Shown: one piece after another, positions 44,148-56,380 of the stretch
How the letters are laid out: every line of letters starts with the position of its first letter
Position numbering within the stretch: the stretch's first letter is position 1
Origin: Culex pipiens pallens
Lineage: Eukaryota > Arthropoda > Insecta > Diptera > Culicidae
Length of the DNA: 64,000 bases
NCBI RefSeq assembly: GCF_016801865.2
Contig: NC_068938.1
Coordinates: 64,244,817-64,308,816, forward strand
Direction of reading: 5' to 3'
Program-made: the position numbers and the translations under genes
Notes under the pieces: model-generated
Told to the model about the DNA's origin: nothing
The model's database searches: none
Seen by the model: only the letters and a program-made list of their open reading frames with translations

Positions 44148-44684
44148 TAATTTGTTAAAAGTCAAACTAATAATTAGTCAATTATTTTTTTAAGGACAAA
44201 GCTGAAGATCTTGCCCGAAACTATAATAAGCTCTTTTTATTTTATCATGACTATTTGAAACAAGCTTGGATTCAATATGGTCGAAAATATGTGTGATTGG
44301 GCCTTTTGAACATTTTGAAAAAAACATCTCGATACTTAAATATTTTGGGATTGAAAATCAGACGCATATTTGCTGAGTTCTTGTTTTCAAAAAAAAAAAG
44401 ATTTTTTTGAAAAATTGGCGATCCTGCCAAATAAATTTTAATCAATTTGTGCCAAAGCTGGCATGTATTTACCATCTAAAAAATATTCAAAATTTAGAAA
44501 TTAAAAAATGTTTTGCGTTACTCAATACTTTGTGTGACAACCCCATTTAAAAAAAGTTTTTTTTTTAAGTGTGACTATATATATTTTTTTTTGTTTTTAA
44601 GCTCTAAGCAATACCTACAATTTTGCCGAAAACATCAATTCGATCAGAAAATTTCTGGAGTTTTTTTTTTTGAAAAGGTCCAAT

Positions 44685-44784
44685 AAACCAAATTTCCAGT
44701 TTTTGCTTTTTGGGTGTTTTTGAAACCGCCTTGAGTCAGCGGTATTAAAAAACACCCAAAAAGCAAAAACTGAAAATTTGGTTT
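44685..44784. repeat. Inverted repeat with 37-bp arms
   Basis: AAACCAAATTTCCAG and TTTTTGCTTTTTGGGTG on the left pair with CACCCAAAAAGCAAAAA and TTTGGTTT on the right. The loop contains a smaller CCGC/GCGG hairpin. It is the core of a small fold-back element. Confidence 0.75.
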
Positions 44785-46000
44785 AACTCCAGTTTTGTTC
44801 TAAATGTATACATTTTAGAATATTTAAATAGCCTTTTTGTATTGTCGGTTGCCATAATTTTACGAAGAATTGTTTGTATTGTAATTGAATTATAAATGAT
44901 GCAAAATGATTTCTTAGGCCAAAGAAAAAGTTAATACAAGTTTCGCCCAAAGTAATAAAATACAAAAATTAAATTGGCATAATTTTGCGAATTATTGATC
45001 AGCGATGGAAGAATCTTCATCCAAACAAATCTTTTGTCGCTCATCAAGAGAAAAAAATGGTAGAGAACATGGCTCTCCTCTCCCGCGCACGAAGGATCGG
45101 TGAACTCAAATCAGCTGAATTATTGGGCAGGAAAATTACCTGTCACTTTTCACAGGCCTCCAACACAAAATGACCTGTCACTTTTCACAGACGAACAATG
45201 TTTGTAAACAAAACGAAATGAATGAATTTATGAGGTACTAACAATGAAATTCACAGAAAATCTTCTACTGATTGACTTTGATCGAAAAGTTCTGGAGCAA
45301 TTTTCATTTGTGTTCTTTTTTGATCAAGATTAATCTCAAGATTCTATCCTGGAGATGTTTTTGTAATAATAAAATGCTAATTTTGAATAATACACAGCTA
45401 AATTAATGTAAATTTAGTAAGGTGGAAATGTGAAAGGGTAATATTGCCTCTTTATTATGAAATATTATTTCTTTTCAGGTTGAAGGTGAAGCCGTTGATC
45501 ATTTTGGGAGATAATTGATCATCACTCTAAAATATTCTGTACAAAATTCAATTTAACGAATTTCTCCACCAAAATGATCAAATCATTGATTAATGACGAT
45601 TTCCATCACTTCGCAAGGAATGGGATAATCGTTTCCAAAAGGAATCAGCATGTGTAGGGCAGTATTCTAAACAACTTGTAGAAGGAATTTTGTCAAAATA
45701 TTGAAAACGACGCAAAATTTATATCATTTATCGAAAAATCATGGCAATGATGGAAGTCTTCACGTAAAATTGAAACAAAAGTCGATGCCATTTAAAGAAT
45801 TCCACAACTCGGTCAATACTCAAATGCCAACGCACTTGTTCTGCGCTGGTGTTGGTTACACCCTGACCACGTTATGAATAGCTCAGCGTGGAACTTGAGC
45901 CCACACCTTCCGAAAGTAATACACCTTGGGCAAGGTCCCAATTTTGGGTTATCTATAGTAGCGTGTTGTACCTTGGCACCTAGCGTGCACACACACACAT
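44785..46000. other. Intronic DNA, nothing firm
   Basis: An acceptor-like TATTTCTTTTCAG ends at 45478, but the 60 bp after it have no open frame with exon character. The rest is AT-rich. Confidence 0.35.
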
Positions 46001-47100
46001 TTTTGTGCTACGCCAATGCATAATTGTGGCTCGCGCGTCACACACGCGCACTTTTCCGATTGCGCAAGCAAATAAACAACCACACACATGTCACACGGCG
46101 AGCAATAACGTGGCATCAAATTGCCAATCTAAGTGCATCGGCACCTGCCAAAACTCAATTCGATACCCTTAACCAGTGTGTGTGTGTGTTTGTTTTTTTT
46201 CTCTTTGTGTGGCTCGTGGCCAACTGCGTCGAAACGCATTTTTCGGGCCACTTTTGTATGTGTCTCACTTTTCGTGTGTTTTTTGTTTGCTTGGTCGAAA
46301 ATAATAATACCCAGAAGAAAAAAAAACAAAATAAAAACGTATCATAACGCAGCATTTTGCTGATTAAGCGAAATTGTGCGTGCTGCCTTAACGAACGGCA
46401 CACTGACAGCGCCACACGCACACACGCGCAATGGGAGCAGAAATCACTTTGGAGTCACTTTTGGAGGCGGCTTGATCAAATAATTGCGCACGCACGCACA
46501 CTCAACAGTGACCACTCGAAAGTGATCGCGCTGGCAATCCTCTCTCTCTCTCGCTCTCGTTAAATGGTTCCAAAATGCCTCTGCTTATCGATATCATTAG
46601 GGGCATTTATTTGACCACCACGCTCACGTGAGCTGAGAGAGAGAGAGAGGGGGTTTCACTGTGTAATTGATTTTTTTTTGGAAATTTTGAAGTTGTTACA
46701 TGAACAAAAATTATAACCAGAAATGTTTTACATAAATTACTTTTTTCAACAAAAAGTGTTTACTATTTTATTTGAAAATTTAACAAAACTATGCAAGTGC
46801 CTCAAATTATCCCACATTAATTCTACAAACAAATGTTTACACCTCCAAACCGCCCCAATCGGTATTCAACGGAATTTTACAGTTTTGTTTTCTTTTAATT
46901 TCACAAACTGCACTCAAACATCTCGCTCTCACACCCTCCTCTCCGGCACCGTTTTTTCGGCATCTTCGGATATCTTTAAAAGGCCCCCAACACACACGTG
47001 AGAATCGAAACAATCGACACACAAACCGCCAAATCGCGCGCGCCCAGACGTCGGTGTCTGCGCCGAGAGAGGTGAAATGAAGAGTGTTGGTAAACAAATT
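46000..47100. promoter_or_regulatory. CA-, CG- and GAGA-rich island
   Basis: It has TGTGTGTGTG near 46176, CACACGCACACACGCG near 46414, CTCTCTCTCTC near 46542 and GAGAGAGAGAGAG near 46637. It is likely regulatory; all frames are low-complexity. Confidence 0.35.
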
Positions 47101-47394
47101 TCGGTACCCGACTTATTACACAATTACTGCAAGCCTCTTTCGTTTTTTTCTTTCTATCTTTTTCGAATTTGAGGCTCGTCTATTGGTATTTAAATGCAAC
47201 GCAACGGGGTCTTGTCACAAACACACCTTTTGTGCACAGTTAAAAATCATTTTTATATTACAAATTTTTTTAAGAAATCAGTTTCATATTTTTCCATATT
47301 TTCAATAAAAATTTTGATAAAAGAACATTTGAAAATGTCAAAATTTACACCTTCAAGAATTTTATTTTTTTCACCGTGAGCACAGAGTGAAGCT

Positions 47395-47604
47395 GTGCAG
47401 ATCACTCTTCACAAAACAACAACCGTAATATCGATCAATACAAACACACGAGAGATCCCGTTTCCTTCTGTCTTTGTGTTAGTATTGTTTGGGCTCATTG
47501 TTTTCGCTGGAACACTTTCGGGAGTCACTTTGGGATGCAAATTTGCAATCTTGCAACCACACAACAGCACAATCGTCGTCTCGGTCAGTATTGGTTTTGC
47601 ATCG
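47395..47604 (+). other. Possible alternative first exon ending in a GTAAGT donor
   Basis: The stretch is GC-normal and ends GCATCG before GTAAGTG at 47605. It follows the island at 46000-47100. It has an open frame from 47395 but no recognisable domain, so a UTR exon is as likely. Confidence 0.3.
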
Positions 47605-50090
47605 GTAAGTGCCGCACCGAAGTGCTGTTGCAAGAGTTCTTTTGTTCGGAGTAAAATTTATTCTTTTGTTGCAATTTGAAGTGAGATGTGAACCATGTTT
47701 TGGCAATCGCGGGACGATGCTGATTAGCCGAACTTCAACAGCGCATACAGGTAACGGTTGTTTAGCATTACAAGACTTGAGTTGGGAGAAAACTGTAAAT
47801 TTTGCAGTGCTTTGTTTGCTTGTTGTTCGGTGTAAAGGTATGTTGACGGTTGGTTGTTTGACGGGTTTGTGGTGAACGTGTTATCCATACAAAATGAATG
47901 AATTGAACATGAGATACTGATGATGCTGTTTTGGACAGTCAAGAGGTTCAACAAAGATTTTCATATTAATTTCAAAAGAGTTTAATTTTACCAAATAACA
48001 GGACATTTAACAGTAGTTTTCTCGATGGCAATTATTTGAACTGATTTATTTATTATATCTGAGCTATAAATTGTACAGACCCTGCTGAGCTATGCTATGC
48101 TTTGCTATGCTATTCTACGCTATATCTGAGCAATAAATTACTGGGCTTTCAATATACCAAATTTGAGAAAATTTGAAAGACAGCAACATATATTTAAAAA
48201 AAACCTTTTCTTGGTATAGGGTAATGCATTTTTTTAGTATTTTCATATAATTTTTTACAAATTTTGAATTGCTTTAGAACACTTAGAAGATAAATAACAA
48301 AAATCTACTTCTTAATTAAAAATTTCTAAGTATTTTTGTTCTTTTTTTAAAAATCCATAAAACTAACAAGATTTAATTTCAGCAAGCTGCATAAATGACA
48401 TGCCTGAAATTTATTCCAATCTTAACGGACCTAACTAATCACAAACTTTTAAAAGTTAAACTTAGTTAATAGTTTTGTAAATCTACTCTGGCTTTAAAGC
48501 GAATAAATAAACAATGTAATACGAAGATTAATAATTTTATCAGTAAGATTACTTTAATTTTTTTTTACTCTTGCTAGTCCCTTAGTAAAAGAAATAATTG
48601 TTCATAATTTGATTATGCAACACACAGCTGAAAGGAACTCCAAAACTCTGTTATGGACTGCAAAAGAACTTATTGTATCTTGATTATTTACCAATATAAC
48701 TGAATTGAATTTAGTTGAAATAATTAATAATATTTTGAAATCGTTATATAACTAATTTTGAAGCATTATTAATCAAATAACTAAATGCTTTCAAATGTTT
48801 TTTACAGTTTTCATTTTAGAAAATAATTAAACAAAAAACGAAAAACATTGTAAACAATGTAGGATTTTATTATTTCCAACACATCAATATTAAATATTGA
48901 TTTTTTGTATTTTTTTTCGATTTTGATATTCCAAACTGAAATAAGCAAAAGCAAAAATACCAAATAACGCATGATTGTCTGTAATTTTGAATCACATCAA
49001 TGTAATATATCATTATTACATTGCTAAGTTTTTGTTATGTTCTAGAATGTTTTAAATTTTTATTATAATTAACTATTTTCAATTCCATAATAGACAGTCT
49101 CACATTAGAAAAGTAGTACCATCAATACTCGAAAAAAAGATTTAACATGCAAAGAATTATTTTCGAAAGAGTGTTAAATATTTGATTATTTGATGAACTC
49201 TACATAATTCACTTCATTAAAAAAATGTTAGTAAGTAAATGCCATAATATTAACACCAAATTAACACTTGTTCAATTATTTTTTTTTCTCAATTTTAATT
49301 AAAAAATTTTCAACTCGTAAATTAATTATTTTCTATGATGTAATTAGATATGTTTTTCACATATAATGGAAGTAAAATAACCATAATTTTATTCACCTTG
49401 CAGTTTCTGATGTAAAATTGCAAAAGTTTTCTAAAACTTTATTTTTTTTAAATATTTTGTACAAGAAGATGTGTTATTTTACCGAAGAAAAAGTGTGCAA
49501 CAAAATTTGTTATTTTACCAAAGAAAGTGGGTAAAATTACTTCAGCGAGATGATTGATATATAGTTAATTTTTTTACATTTTTCAATTTAAAGTAAAATA
49601 ACAGACATTTCTTCAATTTTTTAGAAAAAATTGTTTGTTGATTTCTCAAGTACTTTTGGTTTTAAAGTTGAATTACAAAAAATCACAGTTGAGGTCTATT
49701 TTATTTTGAAGAATTTAATATGTTTGTTTGAACTTGATTTTTTCAAAGTAGTTCAGCTATTTATCATTGCTCGCTTTATTTTTCAAAAGGTCCTTTGTAC
49801 ATGAAGAACCCATGGTTCATTGGATGTTTTGTAAAATAATCTAGATTTTCAAATTGGAAAAATAATTGGTTTACTAAATGATCAATTCTAGTTGTTTTGA
49901 AACAAAACATTTATTTCCTAATGTATGATATTTCTAACAAAATTGTAAACATTTCAACTGTAATCAGTTTTGATATGATGCTATGTTAAGGTATTGTTGA
50001 AACCCGAACTTATCCATTGTTTCCGAAATAAGTCTTGTCTCAAGGAATGACTTGCTGTAAATCTTCCCAATCTTTCAAAACTTCAAAACA
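47605..50090 (+). other. Long AT-rich intron
   Basis: About 2.5 kb of AT-rich DNA with no exon. A TATGC/TTTGC-type pentamer tract at 48089-48124 is flanked by a short duplication (TATATCTGAGC at about 48054 and 48121). Confidence 0.5.
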
Positions 50091-50430
50091 CCTTCGCCGC
50101 CACTACAATTTTTCAAAAAACCTTTCGATTGAGTGCACAATTACGTGCGCTCTCGTTCTGTCTCCTCTTCTCCTTCTCTTGCATTCCCATTCCTCCTTTC
50201 TTCTTTTCGCTTTCTCTAGTGTGTGGCAGGCCTTGTGCGTATCACCTTTTTTAATAGGTCTCTTTCTCCACAGTCCAGTCTGCTCCGGCTGCCGCGCGCT
50301 GACATTAAAGGTTCTCATTTCCAGCTCCCATTCATCAACTCACTGACAAACGCCACTCACACTCACACACCAGGCATGGTCAGTAGTGACCACTGTGTGC
50401 CAGTTTGTTTCTTTTTGACTTTTCTAGTGT
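50090..50430. promoter_or_regulatory. CT-rich island
   Basis: Dense CTCC/TTCTC runs at 50158-50220 and CACTCACACTCACACAC near 50353. It is probably regulatory. Confidence 0.25.
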
Positions 50431-50559
50431 TTTAGGCACTTTAATTTTATTGATATTATTATAAAACTCAAAAATCTTGTAAAAATTGCTTAATTTAAGC
50501 TACATGCTAGTTTTACATAAAAAATCATGTAAATTTACATGTTTGTTTTTACGGTGCCC

Positions 50560-51250
50560 GTCTGATTGGGACAAAGACGCCACAGTCCGTTGCGCTAGTT
50601 TTCGGTCGCTCGCAGTTGTCCTCATCTTGTCATTTCTGTTGTGGCCGTTGTTTTCGTGGTGATTCGAACTTTTATGGTGTCATTTCCTACACGCATAAAT
50701 TATGCTGCAGTGGCGCGTGAGCGCGCCCCCCTCCTGCAATTCAAATTTTATGCTGCAGCCAGTATTAAGTAGTTCAAGCATTTTAAGAGTTGCTGAATTC
50801 CTCCAAAAAGCTCCCCCTTCCTCGCAAAGCTTTTCAAAGCGTCAAGCCCAACTGCAGTGCATATTTATGATCGACCCTTCTTGTTTTCGCCCCTGTTGTT
50901 TTTTTGAAGCCCTGCTCATAAAGTCATTCCGTCGTAAAAATGTACGCAATTTATGTTGATGGAAGCTCGTAAAATTTTCAACTTGACCGGCATGACTTGC
51001 AACGGCGCAAGCCAACATAACCTCAAACATAAATAGAAAAGTTCCGCGCAATGCGTTCTAACTCGGGATGCATTTTTGTTTTTCTTTGGTTATGATGACT
51101 TATGTCGGTGGTGGCGGCGGCGAAATGAGATGATAATTAAATGGAGATTATGTTGAAGATAATGCGCCCAGGGGCGCCTAACATAGGGGGTTTGGACTTT
51201 CCTTGTCGCTTCGAAAAAGGGGTTTGAAGGGGGAGAAATGGTGAAAAATT
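50560..51250. other. GC-normal unique DNA
   Basis: No splice-flanked open frame and no repeat match. It may be a conserved non-coding element, judged only by its composition against the AT-rich flanks. Confidence 0.3.
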
Positions 51251-51399
51251 TGAAGTATTGCTGTTCTTACGCAAGAAAAATATTGTTTTCTGAGAGTTTC
51301 TACTTTAAATAGCTTGATTTAAGTTCAAAAGTTCATCTAAATCTCAATCGTGTGATTTTGAACGTATTCCATGATTTTTTCGAAAAAAAAAACATTTTG

Positions 51400-51860
51400 A
51401 AAGTTTTGGATTGAAGACTAATATTTCAAAATGGACACAATTAAAATATTTTGAAAAAAATAGAATCAAGACTAACATTTCCAATAGGCGTAATATTGAT
51501 TAAGCCTATTCGAAATGTTGGTCTTGGTTCTAAAATTTTTAAAATAAAGTCAATGTTACGCCTATTCGAAATGTTAGTATTGATTGTAAAAGTTTCAAAA
51601 TATTTTTTTCTAAAATATTATAACATTTTTCAAATGTTTCATTTTTCATCATTGAAAATTGGACCCTTAGTTGCTTATTGGCATTTGAAAATGTGGGAAT
51701 GTTTGAAAGAGATCTTCAATTTTCTTGTTTCTTTTTTTTTAATTCGCTGTATTTCAGCAACTAATGGTCCAATTTTTTATGCCTTCTGGGCAATTTTATT
51801 GGACATTATCTTAACTTTTCGAGAAAAATCAAAAAATCATTACTTGACAGCCTAATGTTT
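51400..51860. repeat. Diverged fragment of the 20398-type fold-back
   Basis: It carries ATCAAGACTAACATTTCC, the mirrored GAAATGTTGGTCTTGG, and CAGCAACTAATGGTCCAAT, all found in the 20398-20944 arms. The open frame 51451-51855 runs through this repeat and is not a gene. Confidence 0.55.
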
Positions 51861-52521
51861 CTCCATACTTTTCTATGGCTCAGAAGTTTGTTAATTACAA
51901 AATTGTAAATTATTTTTCATGTACATTTTTTTTTGAGTAGTCCTTATCAATACTTTCAACAATGCCCAAAACACTGAAATTCTTCAAAAGTTACAATTTT
52001 CAAATATTTACATACCATTTTTGTATGAATTGCATAGATATAATATGTCATTGAATGAACCAAAGACACAATATAACTTTTTGGGTCGTAAGACATTTTT
52101 TTAAAATGATTTCTGAATATATGTTAAAATATGGAGTTAAAAAAATGAAATTAAGTTTGAAGTTAGAAAAAATCCTACAAACAGTTTACTTTTGGTGATA
52201 AATTGTGTTTCAATTAAATCGATTTTTGTAAGAAGAATGACAAAATTCATTTCTTTAATGTTTTCACAATGTTAAGTTATTCATTTTCATTGCTTTGTAA
52301 TGCATAATTTCCATTTTTATGAATGCGAAAGAAAATTGAGAAAAATAAGTTAAGATATTTTTTTTTAATTTTCCAATATATTTTTGGTGTTTCTTTTTTG
52401 TTTCCTCAAATATTGCAGTTGGCAACAGACAATTTTAAATATTATTATTTGCTTTCAAATTTGATGTTATCAATCACTGACTGTCCTTCGTCTGTGGCCG
52501 TTGCAATTCAGAGTGGGGTAG

Positions 52522-52788
52522 TTGAATTTAAATAAAAGTTCAATTGAGAAACAACATGGAAAATTTCAAACAAAATAGATCTTAATTTATTTATAAAATT
52601 CAAAAAAAGAACATAAATGTAGTAGAAAATGCATGAAAATTTTAATTTGCTGCTGTTTAAAATTTTTATGCATTTTTTACCACTTTTATGATTTTTCAAA
52701 AAATTGTATAATATATTGTATAAATTAAGATCTGTTATGTTTGAAATTTTCCATGTTGTTTCTCAATTGAACTTTTATTTAAATTCAA
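52522..52788. repeat. Fold-back of 267 bp with about 70-bp arms
   Basis: TTGAATTTAAATAAAAGTTC, GAGAAACAACATGG and AGATCTTAATTTAT on the left pair with the right arm ending TATTTAAATTCAA. An inner hairpin (AATGCATGAAAATTTTAA) lies in the loop. The outer flanks show no clear duplication. Confidence 0.8.
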
Positions 52789-53394
52789 AGTATTTTACAT
52801 CCAAAAAATGTTTTTTGATACAATTCAAAACTGTTTGGATTCAACAGAAATTCAATTTTAAATCTTTGGGAAAAAGACTAAAACAGATTTTCAATCAAAT
52901 GTTAACGCCTTAGTTAAAATTAGTTTGTTAAAGTTTTTAATTTTATATGAACTATTGACATTTTAAGATCTAATTGAAAAATCATTAGATAAATATCAAA
53001 AATAATCAAATAATTTTAAGTGTCGAAAATTTCAATTTAATTAAATATTTAAGGGCCTGAACAATGCATATCTATATTATAAACATTATAAAATGACTAT
53101 TAACTGATTTTTAACCATTAAACATTTTATTCATTTACCTTATCATTTAAGTCAATGTATAAAAAAAAGGTTTTTGCTTCAGTATATTTTTGAAAAATAA
53201 AATACAAATAATTTTTTTTAATTGAAACAGTAAAACTTGAATAAAGTGACTCAATAATTTTTTTATAATTTTTGCATCATTTTTTTAAAATAATTCATAA
53301 AAATGTTAAATTGCGTAGACAATGACATGACGTTTACTGCCTACTTAAAACCAAAAATGTTTCTAATGTAGCTTTTTTGATAAATTTAGCTACA
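52789..53394. other. AT-rich DNA, nothing recognised
   Basis: Homopolymers only. Confidence 0.5.
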
Positions 53395-53575
53395 TACTCT
53401 GATTCCGACTCCAATTTATAAAAAATACTCTGACTCCAACTGAAGCTGTTTTTTTTAAATAAGTCGATTCCGATTTTAGCTGCTGGCAATTTAGCGGCTT
53501 CGACTCCGGCTTAGCAGAATTTTCAGAATGACCCGGCTCCACCGACTTCGATTCTGACTCCAACTCGAAAACCTT
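53395..53575. repeat. Degenerate (GACTCC/GATTCC)n tract
   Basis: Irregular hexamers such as GATTCCGACTCC, CTGACTCCAACT, TTCGACTCCGG and TCTGACTCCAACTC are spread over 180 bp. The complementary GGAGTC form appears near 58377 and 58738. Confidence 0.7.
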
Positions 53576-53993
53576 GATTTTTTTTCAGAAGTAGCGGTTA
53601 AAGTTCTGAATTATAATTTTCGACGCCATTATTCATTTTTTTAGGTTTCTGTTCAAGAAAGGTTCCATTTTGTAACTTTACGTGACTCAAAATGACTCTT
53701 TTTATAGTTCTATTTCGTTGATCGCGTTGCACGGGGTGCTCATAAAGAAATTAAATATGTATCAGTTTTTTGTTGGTTGGACCTCTTCGCTTCCTCTTGC
53801 ACTATTTTTTGGACGGTGTGGTTCCCTAGGAGATGGGAGACAGTTATGCTACCGGCATTGTACGATTTAGAGGCTTTTAGGCGAACAAATAGTCGTTAAA
53901 ATCACCGCCCTATCAAGGGGAGAAGTGCACACGGGTGTGATGAATCCGTAATTGGATAAGAAGATTTATTGTCTTATGCAGTGTGGTATGCCT

Positions 53994-54041
53994 TACTAAT
54001 GTTGAACCGTTTTCTTCTCCTTTTTTTCCTTGCAGGTATGT
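53994..54041 (+). promoter_or_regulatory. Candidate recursive splice site 2, with branch point
   Basis: TACTAAT at 53994-54000 is a near-ideal branch point. A pyrimidine tract (TTTTCTTCTCC, TTTTTTTCC) then leads to TTGCAG at 54035, directly followed by GTATGT. If it is instead a normal exon, the next donor-like site is AAG-GTTAGA near 54148, giving about 113 bp without a supported coding frame. Confidence 0.5.
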
Positions 54042-54800
54042 TGACCGGAAAGTGACCAAAAGCAATTAGAGCACTGATTATCTTTCGCTGGAGTAAGATT
54101 CATCGCAGCGAAGAAGACCGCGTCCGCTTATCTGTGACACCCCGTTAAGGTTAGAACGCCGAAAACGCATCCAACCGCGCTGAATGAACCTTAATTCGCT
54201 TCGCTCGATTGCAAATTCACCTTTCGCACACTCTCGCACGCGGAAAACAAGATCGCTCCCTCACCAACACCGTTGAACCGTTTTACGGCCTTCCCACGAG
54301 AAACGGCTCGACGTCCTTGAGCCTCATTAAAAATCAACAATTTCCGGTGAACCTTACGCATCTCCCCAAGTGTCTGTCGTAAGAAGAAAACGGCGGAGGG
54401 AAACCCATCCATCCCTCCAGCCCCGCGCGGCTCACACGTAATCTGTTTACGAAAATTTCCTCGAATTTCGCCCGTACCCTCACGAAAATTTGGGGAGGTA
54501 AAAAAAAACCACAACAACTCACACGTGGGTTCGGCGTAGACACGCACTGGGCCAAAATATTGCATTATTATCCGTAATTTTCATCTAAATTTTGGGCGCT
54601 TCTTCTCTCTAATTCTTTCTGCCTCATTTGCCTCAATTTCAGACCCAATTTCTATGATTATGTTTTCCCTACGTGCGGTTCGCGTTGGTGCGTTGCTGCT
54701 CCTCTTTTTTTTTGCTGGAGGGGGAGCTTGAATGTCTGGTTTTTTTTTTATTTCGAGCTGAAGCTGTGCAATGTACGCATTTTTTCTGGTGATCGATATG
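54042..54800. other. GC-normal DNA after the splice signal
   Basis: The minus-strand frames at 54191-54875 have no recognisable domain or splice support. It is possibly regulatory. Confidence 0.3.
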
Positions 54801-56380
54801 CCCTACTGGAGGTAGGGAAGAAGCTGGAAATTTCCATGTTTTTAATCTTAAATTTTTCTTAAATTTGGATGTCATAAAAAGTATTTTGAAGCATTACTGA
54901 GCTCAAAAAATGGTTTGCATTTACAAAACATAAATCTAAATACGCATTTTTTTTCAAAACCGTAAAAATCCATTATAAAAGAGATCTTATTTTACATTTG
55001 AATTTGAATTTGAAGTTTTGAGCTTTCTGGAGTTTTGCATTGGTTCTCGAAGTTTTCAAATTCAAATTTTTCATAAAAAATATTTATATTTTTTATAATT
55101 TATGATCCCACTTTTAAAATGTAAAACTCGCTTCAAATCTTTCCCAACACAATAAAAGGGTACATAAATATCTTACAGTCGTAACTATTGGCAAATTCTC
55201 AGGATTTGGATAACATTACAGCAAAATTTTAAATGTTAAATATTAGCTGGTTTCCTAATCAAAATCAAATAGCAAAAAAATCATTATAAATCTTTATAAA
55301 ATTATAAAATTAGGCTTAGAATTTACGAAATCGTAAAAATACTTATACGCTTTTTTCAAATTAAATTATCGTTTTTTTAAATTCCTTTATGTATCAATTA
55401 TTTGGAGCGACAAAAATACCTACTGTTGATTCTTTCGATCAAGAATGCAAAACAGCACTTAAAAAAATTTAGAAGTCCTTTTTTAAAAAAAAAGTTTATG
55501 TTATTATATACTTTACAGATTCAAATACTTGAAGAAATTTAGGTCTAAAAAATCTGAAAGGATACAAATGCTTACATATTGTTTTTTAAGGCTGTTCAGG
55601 TTTACAAAACTCAAATCTTAAATTAATTTTCAAAGGACTGTGCATATTTAAAGAAAGATTAAAACTGACAAAAATCGAAAAAAATCGTTTTAAGATCGGC
55701 ACATGATCGAAATAGTTCCAAAACTCCAAAATAATTCTTTAAAGCCCTATTCCACTTTTTCAAAAATCGCTCATGTTCAAAAGAATGTGAAAACTCACTT
55801 GAACTCTTAAAAAAAATAAACTAGAGCTCAAATTAGAGCATACATATTTCATAACTTCTCAAGTTTCATACATCCTTTTTTGGATATTTTTCCAGCTTAA
55901 CAGCTGAACAATATTCTACTAACAAGAATATATTATTTTTTAAAATAATATTAGAGGATAGTAAACATATTTAACAAATATCTTAAAAAAAAAACACTAA
56001 AATTGTTTAAATCGCAATTTTGAACAACATTTTTCCAGGTTGCCGGATATTTTTTTGAGAGGCAATTTGAAAAAAAAATCTTGTGTTTTTTCAAGACTGT
56101 GTTAAATTTATCTATATTATATATTTTGTAAATCAGAATGTATAAAAAGTAAAAAAAAACAATTTTCGAATACAAGTTTGCTATTTACTTTGAGAATAGT
56201 AACTTTCCAGGTTGTTTCAGTTTATTTTGTCAGATTTTTTTCAAGATTCAAGGTTTCCAAACATTTAAAATGCAAGATTTAACTTTTTCAAGCGATTTAA
56301 ATTAAAAAAAAAATATTTAAAAAAAAACTGACTAAAGGCTAGACGAATAGTCCCGTTCAGTTCACAATAACTACGCCATT
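54801..56380. other. AT-rich intron, nothing recognised
   Basis: No exon, repeat end or structured element. Confidence 0.5.
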
